Assembly: GCA_021813445.1 (NCBI GenBank)
Contig: JAKAKP010000097.1
Coordinates: 1 to 32,868, forward strand
DNA from: Deltaproteobacteria bacterium
GTDB taxonomy: Bacteria; Desulfobacterota; Desulfobaccia; Desulfobaccales; 0-14-0-80-60-11
Length of the DNA stretch: 32,868 bases
Reading direction: 5' to 3'
This document shows positions 25,300-32,798 of this stretch, piece after piece. The translations under genes and the position numbers were made by a program. Below the pieces are notes generated by a model. The model did not search any database, was not told where the DNA came from, and saw nothing but the letters and a program-made list of their open reading frames with translations. Every line of letters starts with the position of its first letter. Position 1 is the first letter of the stretch.

Positions 25300-25351
25300 G
25301 GACGGGCTTCCTCGCCCGCCTCGTAATGGCGCAGGCTGGAAAGCCTGCGCC
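25296..25351. repeat. REP pair overlapping the stop codon of the small membrane protein
   Basis: GTAG (25296-25299) includes the TAG stop and is followed by GGACGGGC-ttcct-CGCCCGCC. A second hairpin GCGCAGGCT-ggaa-AGCCTGCGC (25329-25350) is the same class as the one at 8451-8472, in opposite orientation and without a clear foot. Confidence 0.65.
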
Positions 25352-25427
25352 CGATAGCCTGGCATAGATTATTCTCAAACAATTGGACCTGGTGAACCCT
25401 TAATCAACTGTGCCCCAGCCGAAAAAG

Positions 25428-25447
25428 GTGCGTGAGACTCACCACTA
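25428..25447 (-). repeat. Degenerate REP-like hairpin with CTAC foot
   Basis: GTGCGTGAG-act-CACCAC then CTAC, a short and imperfect stem. The remainder of the 384-base gap before nfnA holds only the regulatory sites below. Confidence 0.4.
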
Positions 25448-25541
25448 CGATTTTTCCGGCAACCCTTTTCTAGGTCCAGCGGCCTGTCCCCTCCCCGCTA
25501 TATTTGCTGAATAACCTGAAAACCAAAAACTGAAAAATGAT

Positions 25542-25559
25542 TTGTGATATTTATCACTT
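25542..25559 (+). promoter_or_regulatory. CRP/FNR-family operator upstream of nfnA
   Basis: TTGTGA-N6-TCACTT is a near-palindrome of the TGTGA-N6-TCACA type bound by CRP/FNR-family regulators. The desulfobacterial HcpR site is described as TTGTGA-N6-TCACAA. The left half is a full match and the right half differs at two of six bases. Its centre is about 41.5 bases upstream of the predicted transcript start, the classic activator position. Confidence 0.5.
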
Positions 25560-25585
25560 GATTCTTGCCCTGGAGCCGTGATAAT
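25558..25585 (+). promoter_or_regulatory. Probable promoter of nfnA-nfnB
   Basis: TTGATT (25558-25563) and GATAAT (25580-25585) are 16 bases apart. The -35 element abuts the CRP/FNR-like palindrome. The predicted leader is about 92 bases. Confidence 0.45.
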
Positions 25586-25683
25586 TATTGACGGTTATAG
25601 AGGAGAAAAAGGCTGGCGCCAGGCCGGCCGTCAAGAGATGTCCTGAGAAATCAAATAATTATACGAATCGAGGAGAGGCGCGT

Positions 25684-26541
25684 ATGTTTGAAATAGTGGA
25701 ACGCCAGGAATTGGCCCAGGGGACGATCATCAGCAACTGGATTAAGGCCCCCAAGATTGCCGCCAAGGCCAAGCCGGGGCAGTTCGTCATCCTGCGGGCC
25801 AATGAGACGGGGGAGCGCATTCCCCTGACCATGGCGGATACCGATCCGGCCAAGGGCCTGATCAACATCATTTACATGGTGGTGGGCAAGAGCACGGCCC
25901 TGTTTAAAACCTTGAAGGTCGGCCAGGGTTACCTGGACGTCATCGGCCCCCTGGGGCAACCCACCCACCTGGAGAAAGTGGGGAAGGTCATCTGCGTCGG
26001 CGGCGGCACCGGGGTGGCGGTGCTGCACCCCATCACCCGGGGCCTGAAGCAGGTGGGCAATTACGTCTATGGGGTCATCGGCGCCCGCAGCAAAGACCTG
26101 CTCATCATGGAAGACCGGATGAAGGCCGCGTCCAATGAGCTGATGATCTGCACCGATGACGGCACCTATGGTCACAAAGGCTTCGTCACCGACAAGCTCA
26201 GGGAAACCCTGCAAAAGGATAAGGACATTAAACTGGCCGTGTGCATCGGCCCGGTGCCCATGATGAAGTTCTGCTGCAAAGTGACCGAGGAGTTCGGGGT
26301 CAAAACGCTGGTGAGCCTCAACCCCATCATGGTGGACGGCACCGGCATGTGCGGCTGCTGCCGGGTGAAGGTGGCGGACAAGATGCAGTTCGCCTGCGTG
26401 GACGGCCCCGAGTTCGACGGCCATCAGGTGGACTGGGATGAGCTGAATCTGCGCCTGCGCTCTTATATGGTGGAAGAAAAGGTTTCCTACGACCAGTTCA
26501 AGGAATGCCACGGCGGCGGGAAATGCTCCTGCTGCAGCTAA
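25684..26541 (+). CDS. nfnA: NfnA-type ferredoxin-NADP reductase, small subunit of the NfnAB transhydrogenase
   Basis: FAD- and [2Fe-2S]-containing subunit of the NADH-dependent reduced-ferredoxin:NADP oxidoreductase, which bifurcates electrons between ferredoxin, NAD and NADP. The 285 residues have a ferredoxin-reductase fold. The NAD-binding CVGGGTGVAVLHP block is near 104-116, and the late C223-x2-C226 with C238 (and nearby D218) fits the one-Asp, three-Cys cluster known in NfnA. The C-terminus ends in a cysteine-rich GGGKCSCCS that I do not recall from characterised NfnA. I chose the internal ATG with GAGGAGAGG before it. A frame extending 32 codons further upstream is implausible because it lacks family similarity. 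Confidence 0.9.
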   Translation: MFEIVERQELAQGTIISNWIKAPKIAAKAKPGQFVILRANETGERIPLTMADTDPAKGLINIIYMVVGKSTALFKTLKVGQGYLDVIGPLGQPTHLEKVGKVICVGGGTGVAVLHPITRGLKQVGNYVYGVIGARSKDLLIMEDRMKAASNELMICTDDGTYGHKGFVTDKLRETLQKDKDIKLAVCIGPVPMMKFCCKVTEEFGVKTLVSLNPIMVDGTGMCGCCRVKVADKMQFACVDGPEFDGHQVDWDELNLRLRSYMVEEKVSYDQFKECHGGGKCSCCS

Positions 26542-26583
26542 GAATTCACCCGTGAAGGCACACCAGCCAGAAGGAGAAGGATA

Positions 26584-28002
26584 ATGACGGAAGAAGTCAA
26601 GGCCCCTAAAAAAGAAAAGATCCCCAGGCAGAAGATGCCGGAGCAGCCCGCCACCGAGCGGCGCCGCAACTTTCAGGAAGTGCCCTACGGCTACACCCCG
26701 GAGCTGGCTATGCATGAAGCGGAGCGCTGCATTCAGTGCAAAGACCCCCGCTGCCGCCAGGGCTGCCCGGTAGAAATCGAAATTCCTGCCTTTATCAAGT
26801 GCCTCAAGGAAGGCGACTTTGAAGGCGCCATCCGCAAGATCTGGGAGAAAAACTCCCTGCCCGCAGTGTGCGGCCGGGTCTGTCCCCAGGAAGTGCAGTG
26901 CGAAGGCATGTGCATCCTCGGCAAAAAAGACGCGCCCGTGGCCATCGGCAACCTGGAGCGCTTCGCGGCCGACTATCAGCGGGAGAAAGGCAAGCAGATC
27001 CTGCCCCCCAAGGCTCCTGCCACCGGCAAAAAGGTGGCGGTGGTGGGCGCGGGCCCCTCAGGCCTGACCGTGGCCGGCGACCTGCTCCTCAAGGGCCATG
27101 AGGTCCACATTTTCGAGGCCCTGCACGGCCCCGGCGGCGTTTTGCTCTACGGCATCCCGGAATTCCGCCTGCCCAAGGCCATCGTCGCCCAGGAGTGCAA
27201 CTTCCTGGAGCGCATGGGCGCCAAAATCGAGGTTAATTCGGTCATCGGCCGCTCGGAGACCGTGGATGAATTGCTGGAGAAGTTCGACGCCATCTTCCTG
27301 GGCGTGGGCGCGGGCCTGCCGGTGTTTCTGAAGATTCCCGGGGAGCACTTCATCGGGGTTTATTCCGCCAACGAGTACCTGACCCGCTCCAACCTGATGA
27401 AGGCCTATAGCTTCCCCGAATACGACACCCCCATCGTCAAAGGCAAGAACGTGGCCACCTTCGGGGGCGGCAACGTGGCCATGGACTGCGCCCGCACCGC
27501 GCTGCGCCTGGGCGCGGACCATTCCTACATCATCTACCGGCGCTCCATGGCGGAACTGCCGGCCCGGACCGCGGAAGTCCACCACGCCGAGGAAGAGGGC
27601 GTGGAATTCCTGCTGCTCAACAACCCGGTGCGTTTCCTGGGCGATGAGGCCACCGGGCGGCTCACCGGCGTCGAGGTCTTGAAGATGGAACTGGGCGAAC
27701 CTGACGCGTCCGGGCGGCGGCGGCCGGTGCCCATCGCCGGCTCCGAATACACCGTGGACATCGACACCGCGGTCATCGCCATCGGCTCCGGCTCGAACCC
27801 CTTGCTCACCAAGAGCACCCCGGGCCTGGCCCTGAACAAGTGGGGCTATATCGTGGCCGACCCCAAGACCGGCAAGACCATGAAACCCCGGGTCTGGGCC
27901 GGCGGCGACATCGTCACCGGTTCGGCCACCGTCATTTTGGCCATGGGCGCGGGCCGCATGGCGTCGAACTCCATCCATGATTATCTGACCATGGGGTGGT
28001 AA
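26584..28002 (+). CDS. nfnB: NfnB-type large subunit of the NfnAB transhydrogenase (glutamate-synthase beta-like)
   Basis: FAD and [4Fe-4S] subunit that carries the bifurcating flavin and binds NADP(H). The 472 residues begin with the two cysteine sets for [4Fe-4S] clusters: C49, C52, C57, C61 and C96, C100, C106, C110. The FAD motif GAGPSG is at 155-160, and a second dinucleotide motif GGGNVAMD is at about 300. Lone GltB-like beta proteins (glutamate synthase small subunit) look similar, but the adjacent nfnA gene decides the call. The gap is 42 bases with a GAAGGAGAAGG site. It ends at a terminator shared with the converging cluster. Confidence 0.92.
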   Translation: MTEEVKAPKKEKIPRQKMPEQPATERRRNFQEVPYGYTPELAMHEAERCIQCKDPRCRQGCPVEIEIPAFIKCLKEGDFEGAIRKIWEKNSLPAVCGRVCPQEVQCEGMCILGKKDAPVAIGNLERFAADYQREKGKQILPPKAPATGKKVAVVGAGPSGLTVAGDLLLKGHEVHIFEALHGPGGVLLYGIPEFRLPKAIVAQECNFLERMGAKIEVNSVIGRSETVDELLEKFDAIFLGVGAGLPVFLKIPGEHFIGVYSANEYLTRSNLMKAYSFPEYDTPIVKGKNVATFGGGNVAMDCARTALRLGADHSYIIYRRSMAELPARTAEVHHAEEEGVEFLLLNNPVRFLGDEATGRLTGVEVLKMELGEPDASGRRRPVPIAGSEYTVDIDTAVIAIGSGSNPLLTKSTPGLALNKWGYIVADPKTGKTMKPRVWAGGDIVTGSATVILAMGAGRMASNSIHDYLTMGW

Positions 28003-28050
28003 GGAAAGACTGCACCACAGAGGCACCAAGGACACAGAGAAACACAGAGA

Positions 28051-28085
28051 AAAAAAGGGCGGAGCCTGAAGGCTCCGCCTTTTTA
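28051..28085. terminator. Bidirectional terminator between nfnB and the FliT-like gene
   Basis: GGCGGAGCC-tgaa-GGCTCCGCC has an A-run before it and a T-run after it, so it can end transcription from both sides. Just before it lies a short tandem ACACAGAGAA-type repeat. Confidence 0.85.
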
Positions 28086-28103
28086 TTATGCATGCCTATT
28101 GGC

Positions 28104-28460
28104 TTATTTATGCAGGTTGACGAAGCGGGCTTCGGTGGTGGGCGGTGCGTATTTCTGGCGCAGGTAATGGCCGAGGTTGAGGGTTTGCAGGCGTTCCTCC
28201 AGGGCGTCCCGCCAGGAGCGGCAGAAGGACATGAGGGCCTGGTCCAGCTCCACGAGTTTCTCCAGGCTGTCGCCCAGGTCGTCCGCGGGTTCGGACCAGT
28301 CCAGGTGCGTTAGGACCGCCTGGCGTTGCTCCAGGAGGTTGAAAGCCCGATTGATATCATCCTGGAGCACCGCGGCGGTGATGGCCCGGGTTAGGTCTTG
28401 CAGCAGGGCCACCCGGCTCCGGGTTAACGGTGTGAGAGGAGTGAGAGTATTTTTTGCCAT
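28104..28460 (-). CDS. FliT/FlgN-like flagellar chaperone candidate
   Basis: Predicted helical 118-residue protein. The layout is similar to FliT-type chaperones: an L-x-x-L-T-R-A-I start, a repeated heptad-rich middle (LLEQRQAVLTHLD), and a short end reading YLRQKYAPPTTEARFVNL, close to the A-R-F-(L/I/V)-D/N ending of FliT-like proteins. Such chaperones bind the filament cap or flagellin export substrates. The similarity is by pattern only, and no other flagellar structural gene is in the window. It is the last gene of a minus-strand cluster, overlapping the gene before it by 37 bases. Confidence 0.5.
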   Translation of the reverse strand: MAKNTLTPLTPLTRSRVALLQDLTRAITAAVLQDDINRAFNLLEQRQAVLTHLDWSEPADDLGDSLEKLVELDQALMSFCRSWRDALEERLQTLNLGHYLRQKYAPPTTEARFVNLHK

Positions 28461-29032
28461 TCTTGCACCATGGGTAAGAGTTCGTATTCCATCAAGTCGG
28501 CCAGCAAAATGTAGTCTTCTTCCTGGTAAACCTGGAGCATCTCATCCAGCAGGTCTTGAAAGCGTTTGAGGAATTCGGAGACATCCCCGATCTGGGGGGA
28601 GCTGGCTTCAGCCATGTCCACATTCAGGACCTGGCAGGCACCTTCGCCGGTCTGGAGCAGCCAGCGCAGGGCGTCCAACACCTGGGCGAAATAGTAGTTG
28701 GCCTCATCTTCCGCAGCCAGGCGGAAGAGGGCGGCGCCCTTTTCCAGGGCTTGAACCAAAGTCAGCACCTTGAGTGCGGCGTCACCGAGGATGCCCCGGG
28801 CCAGGTCCGCGTCGGTCACCGTTTTAAGGTCCAGGGTGGAAACCTCTCCCAGGGTGATGTATCGGGACTCCCGGGGGTATCGCTCCGTAAAAAATTGGCC
28901 GTTGATCTGCACCTGAAAGAGTTGCTCCCCTGAAGGAATAAATTTTTCGTTGAGCTCCACCAGGGCTTCTTCCAGGTTGCGCAGGTGGGAGAGATCCACC
29001 GGCAAGGATTGATCATTTAGGGTTACTTGCAT
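28424..29032 (-). CDS. Helical protein of unknown function in a glycosyltransferase cluster
   Basis: The 202-residue protein is not recognised. The first 60 residues look beta-rich. The rest is predicted helical, with acidic segments such as EFLKRFQDLLDEML and a final LADLMEYELLPMVQEWQ. No signal peptide or membrane segment is visible. Its start overlaps the end of the GT9 gene by 10 bases and its end overlaps the FliT-like gene by 37 bases, so it is tightly coupled to both, suggesting a role in flagellar assembly or its glycosylation. Confidence 0.7.
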   Translation of the reverse strand: MQVTLNDQSLPVDLSHLRNLEEALVELNEKFIPSGEQLFQVQINGQFFTERYPRESRYITLGEVSTLDLKTVTDADLARGILGDAALKVLTLVQALEKGAALFRLAAEDEANYYFAQVLDALRWLLQTGEGACQVLNVDMAEASSPQIGDVSEFLKRFQDLLDEMLQVYQEEDYILLADLMEYELLPMVQEWQKILSLLSHR

Positions 29033-30792
29033 GGCGCCACCTCAGTGAGTTGGTAGGTGTCCGGTTTTTTTGATGGTTGTTGCACAAGTTGTGCCATAAC
29101 GGACAAGCTGCTGATATATTGAGACATTCCTGGTAAACCGGCAGTAATCTCCTGTAATACCTCCAGGCAGATTTTACCGGCCTGATGCAGGTTTTGGTAA
29201 CATTCCGCTAATTGACGCGCCAAAATATTGACATACATTTCCTCGTTGCCGCGCTGCTCCTGGAAATAAAACTCAATAAACGCCGCGATCTCGGGGTAAC
29301 CCACCAGCAGACGGTGCAATTTGGGGTCAAGACTGCGGATGGCCTCCGCCTGCTGCCAGAGAAACGAGGGAGTGCGGCGCTGCTGGGGGATGTCAATAAG
29401 TTGCCGGGCCAGCCCTTCCCCCTGGGTGGTGAGCTCCAACAGCTCAGTTAGAGCGCGGCTGTTCCCTTTCAGTCCCAGGTCGTCTTTGGGAGGCAGGAAA
29501 TGGCTGGTCATCACTTCCCCGAGCCAGCGTTCCAGAGCATTCCCCCTTGCTCCCGCCTTATCCAGGAAGCGGGGCCAGACGGCCCGGTGCACCAGGGTCC
29601 AGAAGTGTTTCCGGTCCAGGGGACGGCGGATCAGGGGCAGATGGGCATGATGGCCCGTGGGGTCCCAGGTGGAGCGGTAGACCTGGAGGGTCCGCCAGCA
29701 AGCGTCGTCGGGAATGGGGGCGCAGGGTTTCTGCTCCAGGAGGCGCAGAGCCCAGGTGGCTACCGCGTCCGGAGAAAACGCCTCATGACATTTGAACAGG
29801 GAGCAGGAGTCCGGGTAGTGGCACGGGTGGCAGTCGATCCGGGGTTCCAGGGCCAGGTGGCCTTCCCCCACCGGGCCGGTGTCCTGCACCCGGGCCCCCG
29901 CCAGGAAGAAAGCCAGGACCGGGGTGTTGACCGCCGCGGCCAGGTGCATGGGGCCGGTGTCGTTGGTGATCAGGAGCTGGAGCCGGGAGAGCAAGGCCGC
30001 CAGGAAGGCGACGGAGGTCCCCCCGGCGCACAGGGTCGCGGTGCCGGGCGGCAGGAGCGCGGCAATTTTCTCCCCCTGGGGTCGCTCCTTCTGGGTGCCG
30101 AAGAGAAAGAAGTGGCAGGGCCGGGCGTTGAGGAGCCTGAGGGCCACCTGGGCATATTTTTCCGCGGGCCACTGGCGTTGGGGCTGGGACGCGCCGGGGA
30201 CCACCCCCACCAGCGAGGTTCCCGGCGCCAGGTGCAACCCCTCCAGGAAGCTCTCGGCCTGGCTCTGGGCCTCGGCGGGAATCTGCAAGGACAGGCCCGC
30301 GCCCTCCGGCTCCAGGCCTGCGGACTTGAGGAAAAGGTCCACCAAATTAAAGGGATTGGCCCGCCGGGCCCGGGAAATGATCATCAGATAACTCATCCAG
30401 GCAGGCTGCGTAAAAAAGGAGCGGCTCGGGTTGATGGTCAAGCCCCGCACCTGCCGGCCCCGGCTTAGGTAGGCGAGCAGGGCCCCCACAAAGTCGGGAG
30501 TCAGGTTGACCACCAGGTCCGGGGGAGAAGCGATATGGGTCCGCAGCCAAGCCTCCAGCACCTCATAGGCCTGGGACCAGTCCCCACCCTGATCCAGCAG
30601 GGGCGCCAGTTGCAGGGCGGGGAAAACCAGCAGCCGATCCGCATGAGGGATCAACCTGGCGGTTTCCTGGAAGACATCTTGGACCACCAGGGTGATTTGG
30701 GCTTCCGGGTAGCGGGAGCGCAGAGTCCCGAGCACGGGAGAACACTGGACCAAATCCCCCAGACGCATGAGATTGATGACCAGGATGCGCAT
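29023..30792 (-). CDS. GT9-family glycosyltransferase with a long C-terminal extension
   Basis: Cytoplasmic glycosyltransferase of the heptosyltransferase (GT9) family. The N-terminal MRILVINLMRLGDLV is the usual entry block. The ITNDTGPMHLAAA donor-binding motif lies at about residue 275-287, and a C-x-x-C-H-Y-P cluster with further cysteines follows at about 320-335. The 589-residue length is 200 or more residues longer than a simple GT9. The extra C-terminal region is helical and unrecognised. The start shares its first base with the preceding stop (TGATG). Its position beside a CgeB-type transferase and a FliT-like gene favours flagellin or surface-polymer glycosylation, not LPS core synthesis. 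Confidence 0.82.
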   Translation of the reverse strand: MRILVINLMRLGDLVQCSPVLGTLRSRYPEAQITLVVQDVFQETARLIPHADRLLVFPALQLAPLLDQGGDWSQAYEVLEAWLRTHIASPPDLVVNLTPDFVGALLAYLSRGRQVRGLTINPSRSFFTQPAWMSYLMIISRARRANPFNLVDLFLKSAGLEPEGAGLSLQIPAEAQSQAESFLEGLHLAPGTSLVGVVPGASQPQRQWPAEKYAQVALRLLNARPCHFFLFGTQKERPQGEKIAALLPPGTATLCAGGTSVAFLAALLSRLQLLITNDTGPMHLAAAVNTPVLAFFLAGARVQDTGPVGEGHLALEPRIDCHPCHYPDSCSLFKCHEAFSPDAVATWALRLLEQKPCAPIPDDACWRTLQVYRSTWDPTGHHAHLPLIRRPLDRKHFWTLVHRAVWPRFLDKAGARGNALERWLGEVMTSHFLPPKDDLGLKGNSRALTELLELTTQGEGLARQLIDIPQQRRTPSFLWQQAEAIRSLDPKLHRLLVGYPEIAAFIEFYFQEQRGNEEMYVNILARQLAECYQNLHQAGKICLEVLQEITAGLPGMSQYISSLSVMAQLVQQPSKKPDTYQLTEVAPCK

Positions 30793-32576
30793 CAGCCCCT
30801 CCCATTAGCACCGGGGCGATGGACCATGCGCCGGAATTCATGGAGAAGCCAGAGAATGGCTTCGGGTTCGGTCAAGGGGTCAGGGCTCACCTTAATCTGG
30901 TTCACCAGCCCCGCCAGATCGGGGGCCGCCTCCTCCGGCAGGCGGTCCAACAGGGCCTGGACCGGGTGATCCGCCGGGAAGGTGACCGGGGCCGGAGCCG
31001 GCTCCTGGGCCTGGCGGCAGGGGAGGATCCCGGGGTGGAAGTCCTGGATCATCTCCAGGGCCATGGCCAGTCGGCGGGCATAGGTGTGATCCCGGAGGAC
31101 CCGCTCCCGGCCGGCCGCGGCCAGTTGCCGCCGCTCGTCTTCGTGGGCCAGGAAATAGCCGATCTTCTCCCGGGCCTCGGCCAGGGAGGTGAAGGTGGCC
31201 AGCTCTTGGCCGGGGATAAAGAATTCGGGCAGCTGGGCCCGCCAATCCACCAGCTGGAACGCGCCGCAGGCGGCCAGGTCAAAGACCCGGGGGTTGAGGT
31301 AATCCCCCTGGGGATTGACCCCCGCATGGAAGGGTGAGGAATGGAGGTTGAGATTGATGCGGCTGGCATTGAAAATCTTGGCCGAATCCTCCTCGGACAC
31401 CCTGGCGGCCTGATCCTGGATGTGCCGGCCCAGGGGGGAGTTCAGTTCCCATTCTGCCCCCCAGATCTTGAAGTCGAAGTCGGTGAGGCCCTGGAAAAAC
31501 TGGCGGCGGTTGTAATAGCCCGCGCCCAAAAAGGACAGGGCGGAGCCGAAACGACGTTTATCTTCCGGGCTCAAGTCCAGGGGATGGTAAGCCTCCAGGT
31601 CCGCGGCCAGGGGCAGACAGGCGTAATTCTTGACTCCACGGCGCTTCAATTCGGAGAAGAAAGGCTCCTTTTGCAGGGTAAAAAAGACATCCACTTCCGG
31701 GGCCAGGTCCTGCCAGTAGGTGAGGACCTGGAAGTCCTCCACGAACCAGTAGGCCACCAGGGGCACTTCCGCTTTCAGGGCCTGGAACAGGGGCGGGGCC
31801 ACCGGGGCCTGGGCCAGGACAAAGACCAGGTCCGGCTTGAAATCCCGCACCCGGGCCAGGAGAGTTTCCCCTAAAAAGCGAAGCAATTCCTGGTTTAACT
31901 TATGGACGGCCCGCTGATCCTTGCTGACCCGGCTCAGGACCTGATAACCGGCATAAAAGGGGGCAAAATCCATAAACTCCGTCTCATGCCCCAGTTGCTG
32001 GAAGCCCCGGGCCGTGTAACGGGCGATGGGATGGGAGCCTCCGTACAGGGGACCGGCCACCAGGATGCGCAACTGCCCCAGCTCCCCGTCCTCGCCAGCC
32101 AGAAAGCGGGTCAGCCGGCGGTAGGGGCCGGGGTGGAGGCGGCGGGTGGGAGGATGATCCGCCAGGCGGGCGTTTTGGGGGATGCCCCGGTAATCGGCGC
32201 CCAGGCGCAGGCTATCCCGGGCCAGCAGCGGCGTCAGGTCCTGGTGTTCCAGGGCCAGGCGGGCCACCGCGGCCGAGGGCTCCACCACCCACAGGGGCCT
32301 CTCCGGGGACATCAGGGGCAGCAGATGATACCCCAGCCCCAGGCCGAAGACTACCAGGGGCGAGGCGTCTCCCTCCAGGGTCCGGGCCCACTCCTGGCCT
32401 TCCTTCACCGGGTCATAGGAGGAGGTCAGGCGCTGCTTGCCCACCTGCAGATACGGGGGGCCGAGCCGGGAGGGATGGACCTGGTGATCGTCGGGAACGA
32501 CGGTCGCGGCCAGGGTGGCGGCCAGATCCGGGGCCACTTGCTGCAAAACTGCCAGATTCTTTGCCCAGAGACTCAT
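30792..32576 (-). CDS. CgeB-type glycosyltransferase with a Maf/DUF115-like N-terminus
   Basis: The 594-residue protein appears to fuse two parts. Residues 50-120 contain SPLVVFGLGLGYHLLPLM and WVVEPSAAV, resembling the MAF/DUF115 proteins of flagellin glycosylation. From about 168 (LRILVAGPLYGGSHPI) to about 500, the CgeB/GT1-like core is clear, with a DYLNPRVFDLAACGAF block and the RERVLRDHTYA ending typical of CgeB. The remaining 80 residues are proline-rich and then helical. This is a common pattern in flagellar glycosylation clusters, but the acceptor here is not known. No membrane segment is visible. Confidence 0.8.
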   Translation of the reverse strand: MSLWAKNLAVLQQVAPDLAATLAATVVPDDHQVHPSRLGPPYLQVGKQRLTSSYDPVKEGQEWARTLEGDASPLVVFGLGLGYHLLPLMSPERPLWVVEPSAAVARLALEHQDLTPLLARDSLRLGADYRGIPQNARLADHPPTRRLHPGPYRRLTRFLAGEDGELGQLRILVAGPLYGGSHPIARYTARGFQQLGHETEFMDFAPFYAGYQVLSRVSKDQRAVHKLNQELLRFLGETLLARVRDFKPDLVFVLAQAPVAPPLFQALKAEVPLVAYWFVEDFQVLTYWQDLAPEVDVFFTLQKEPFFSELKRRGVKNYACLPLAADLEAYHPLDLSPEDKRRFGSALSFLGAGYYNRRQFFQGLTDFDFKIWGAEWELNSPLGRHIQDQAARVSEEDSAKIFNASRINLNLHSSPFHAGVNPQGDYLNPRVFDLAACGAFQLVDWRAQLPEFFIPGQELATFTSLAEAREKIGYFLAHEDERRQLAAAGRERVLRDHTYARRLAMALEMIQDFHPGILPCRQAQEPAPAPVTFPADHPVQALLDRLPEEAAPDLAGLVNQIKVSPDPLTEPEAILWLLHEFRRMVHRPGANGRG

Positions 32577-32582
32577 CTATCT

Positions 32583-32798
32583 TTACCTCGTTTGATTTAG
32601 CCAGCTTTCCAACTGGGCGGTGAAAACGGTCTTGGCGCCAATAAACAAGGCGTCTTGGCCCTGACGCTGCATTTCCTTCTGGAAAGCCAGGAGGGGCTTT
32701 AAGGCCGCGGCCACCTCCGGCAGGTCCGGCGGGGCCTGTGTCCCTTGATGCAAAGCGGCCAAAAGCGCCTCCAATGCCTGCAAATCCCCTTCGGCCAA
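32583..32798 (-). CDS. Small helical protein, start uncertain
   Basis: Unrecognised 71-residue protein, mostly helical (LQALEALLAALHQ and LKPLLAFQKEMQ), with no membrane segment. The start is TTG with GGGAGAGAG just upstream; no in-frame ATG is available. It lies six bases before the CgeB-type gene and is first in the visible part of the minus-strand cluster. It could be an accessory to the glycosyltransferases. Confidence 0.55.
   Translation of the reverse strand: MAEGDLQALEALLAALHQGTQAPPDLPEVAAALKPLLAFQKEMQRQGQDALFIGAKTVFTAQLESWLNQTR

Noticed and set aside
25588-25683. An extended nfnA start 32 codons upstream
   Set aside because: The added residues are not part of the family, and a strong ribosome-binding site precedes the internal ATG.
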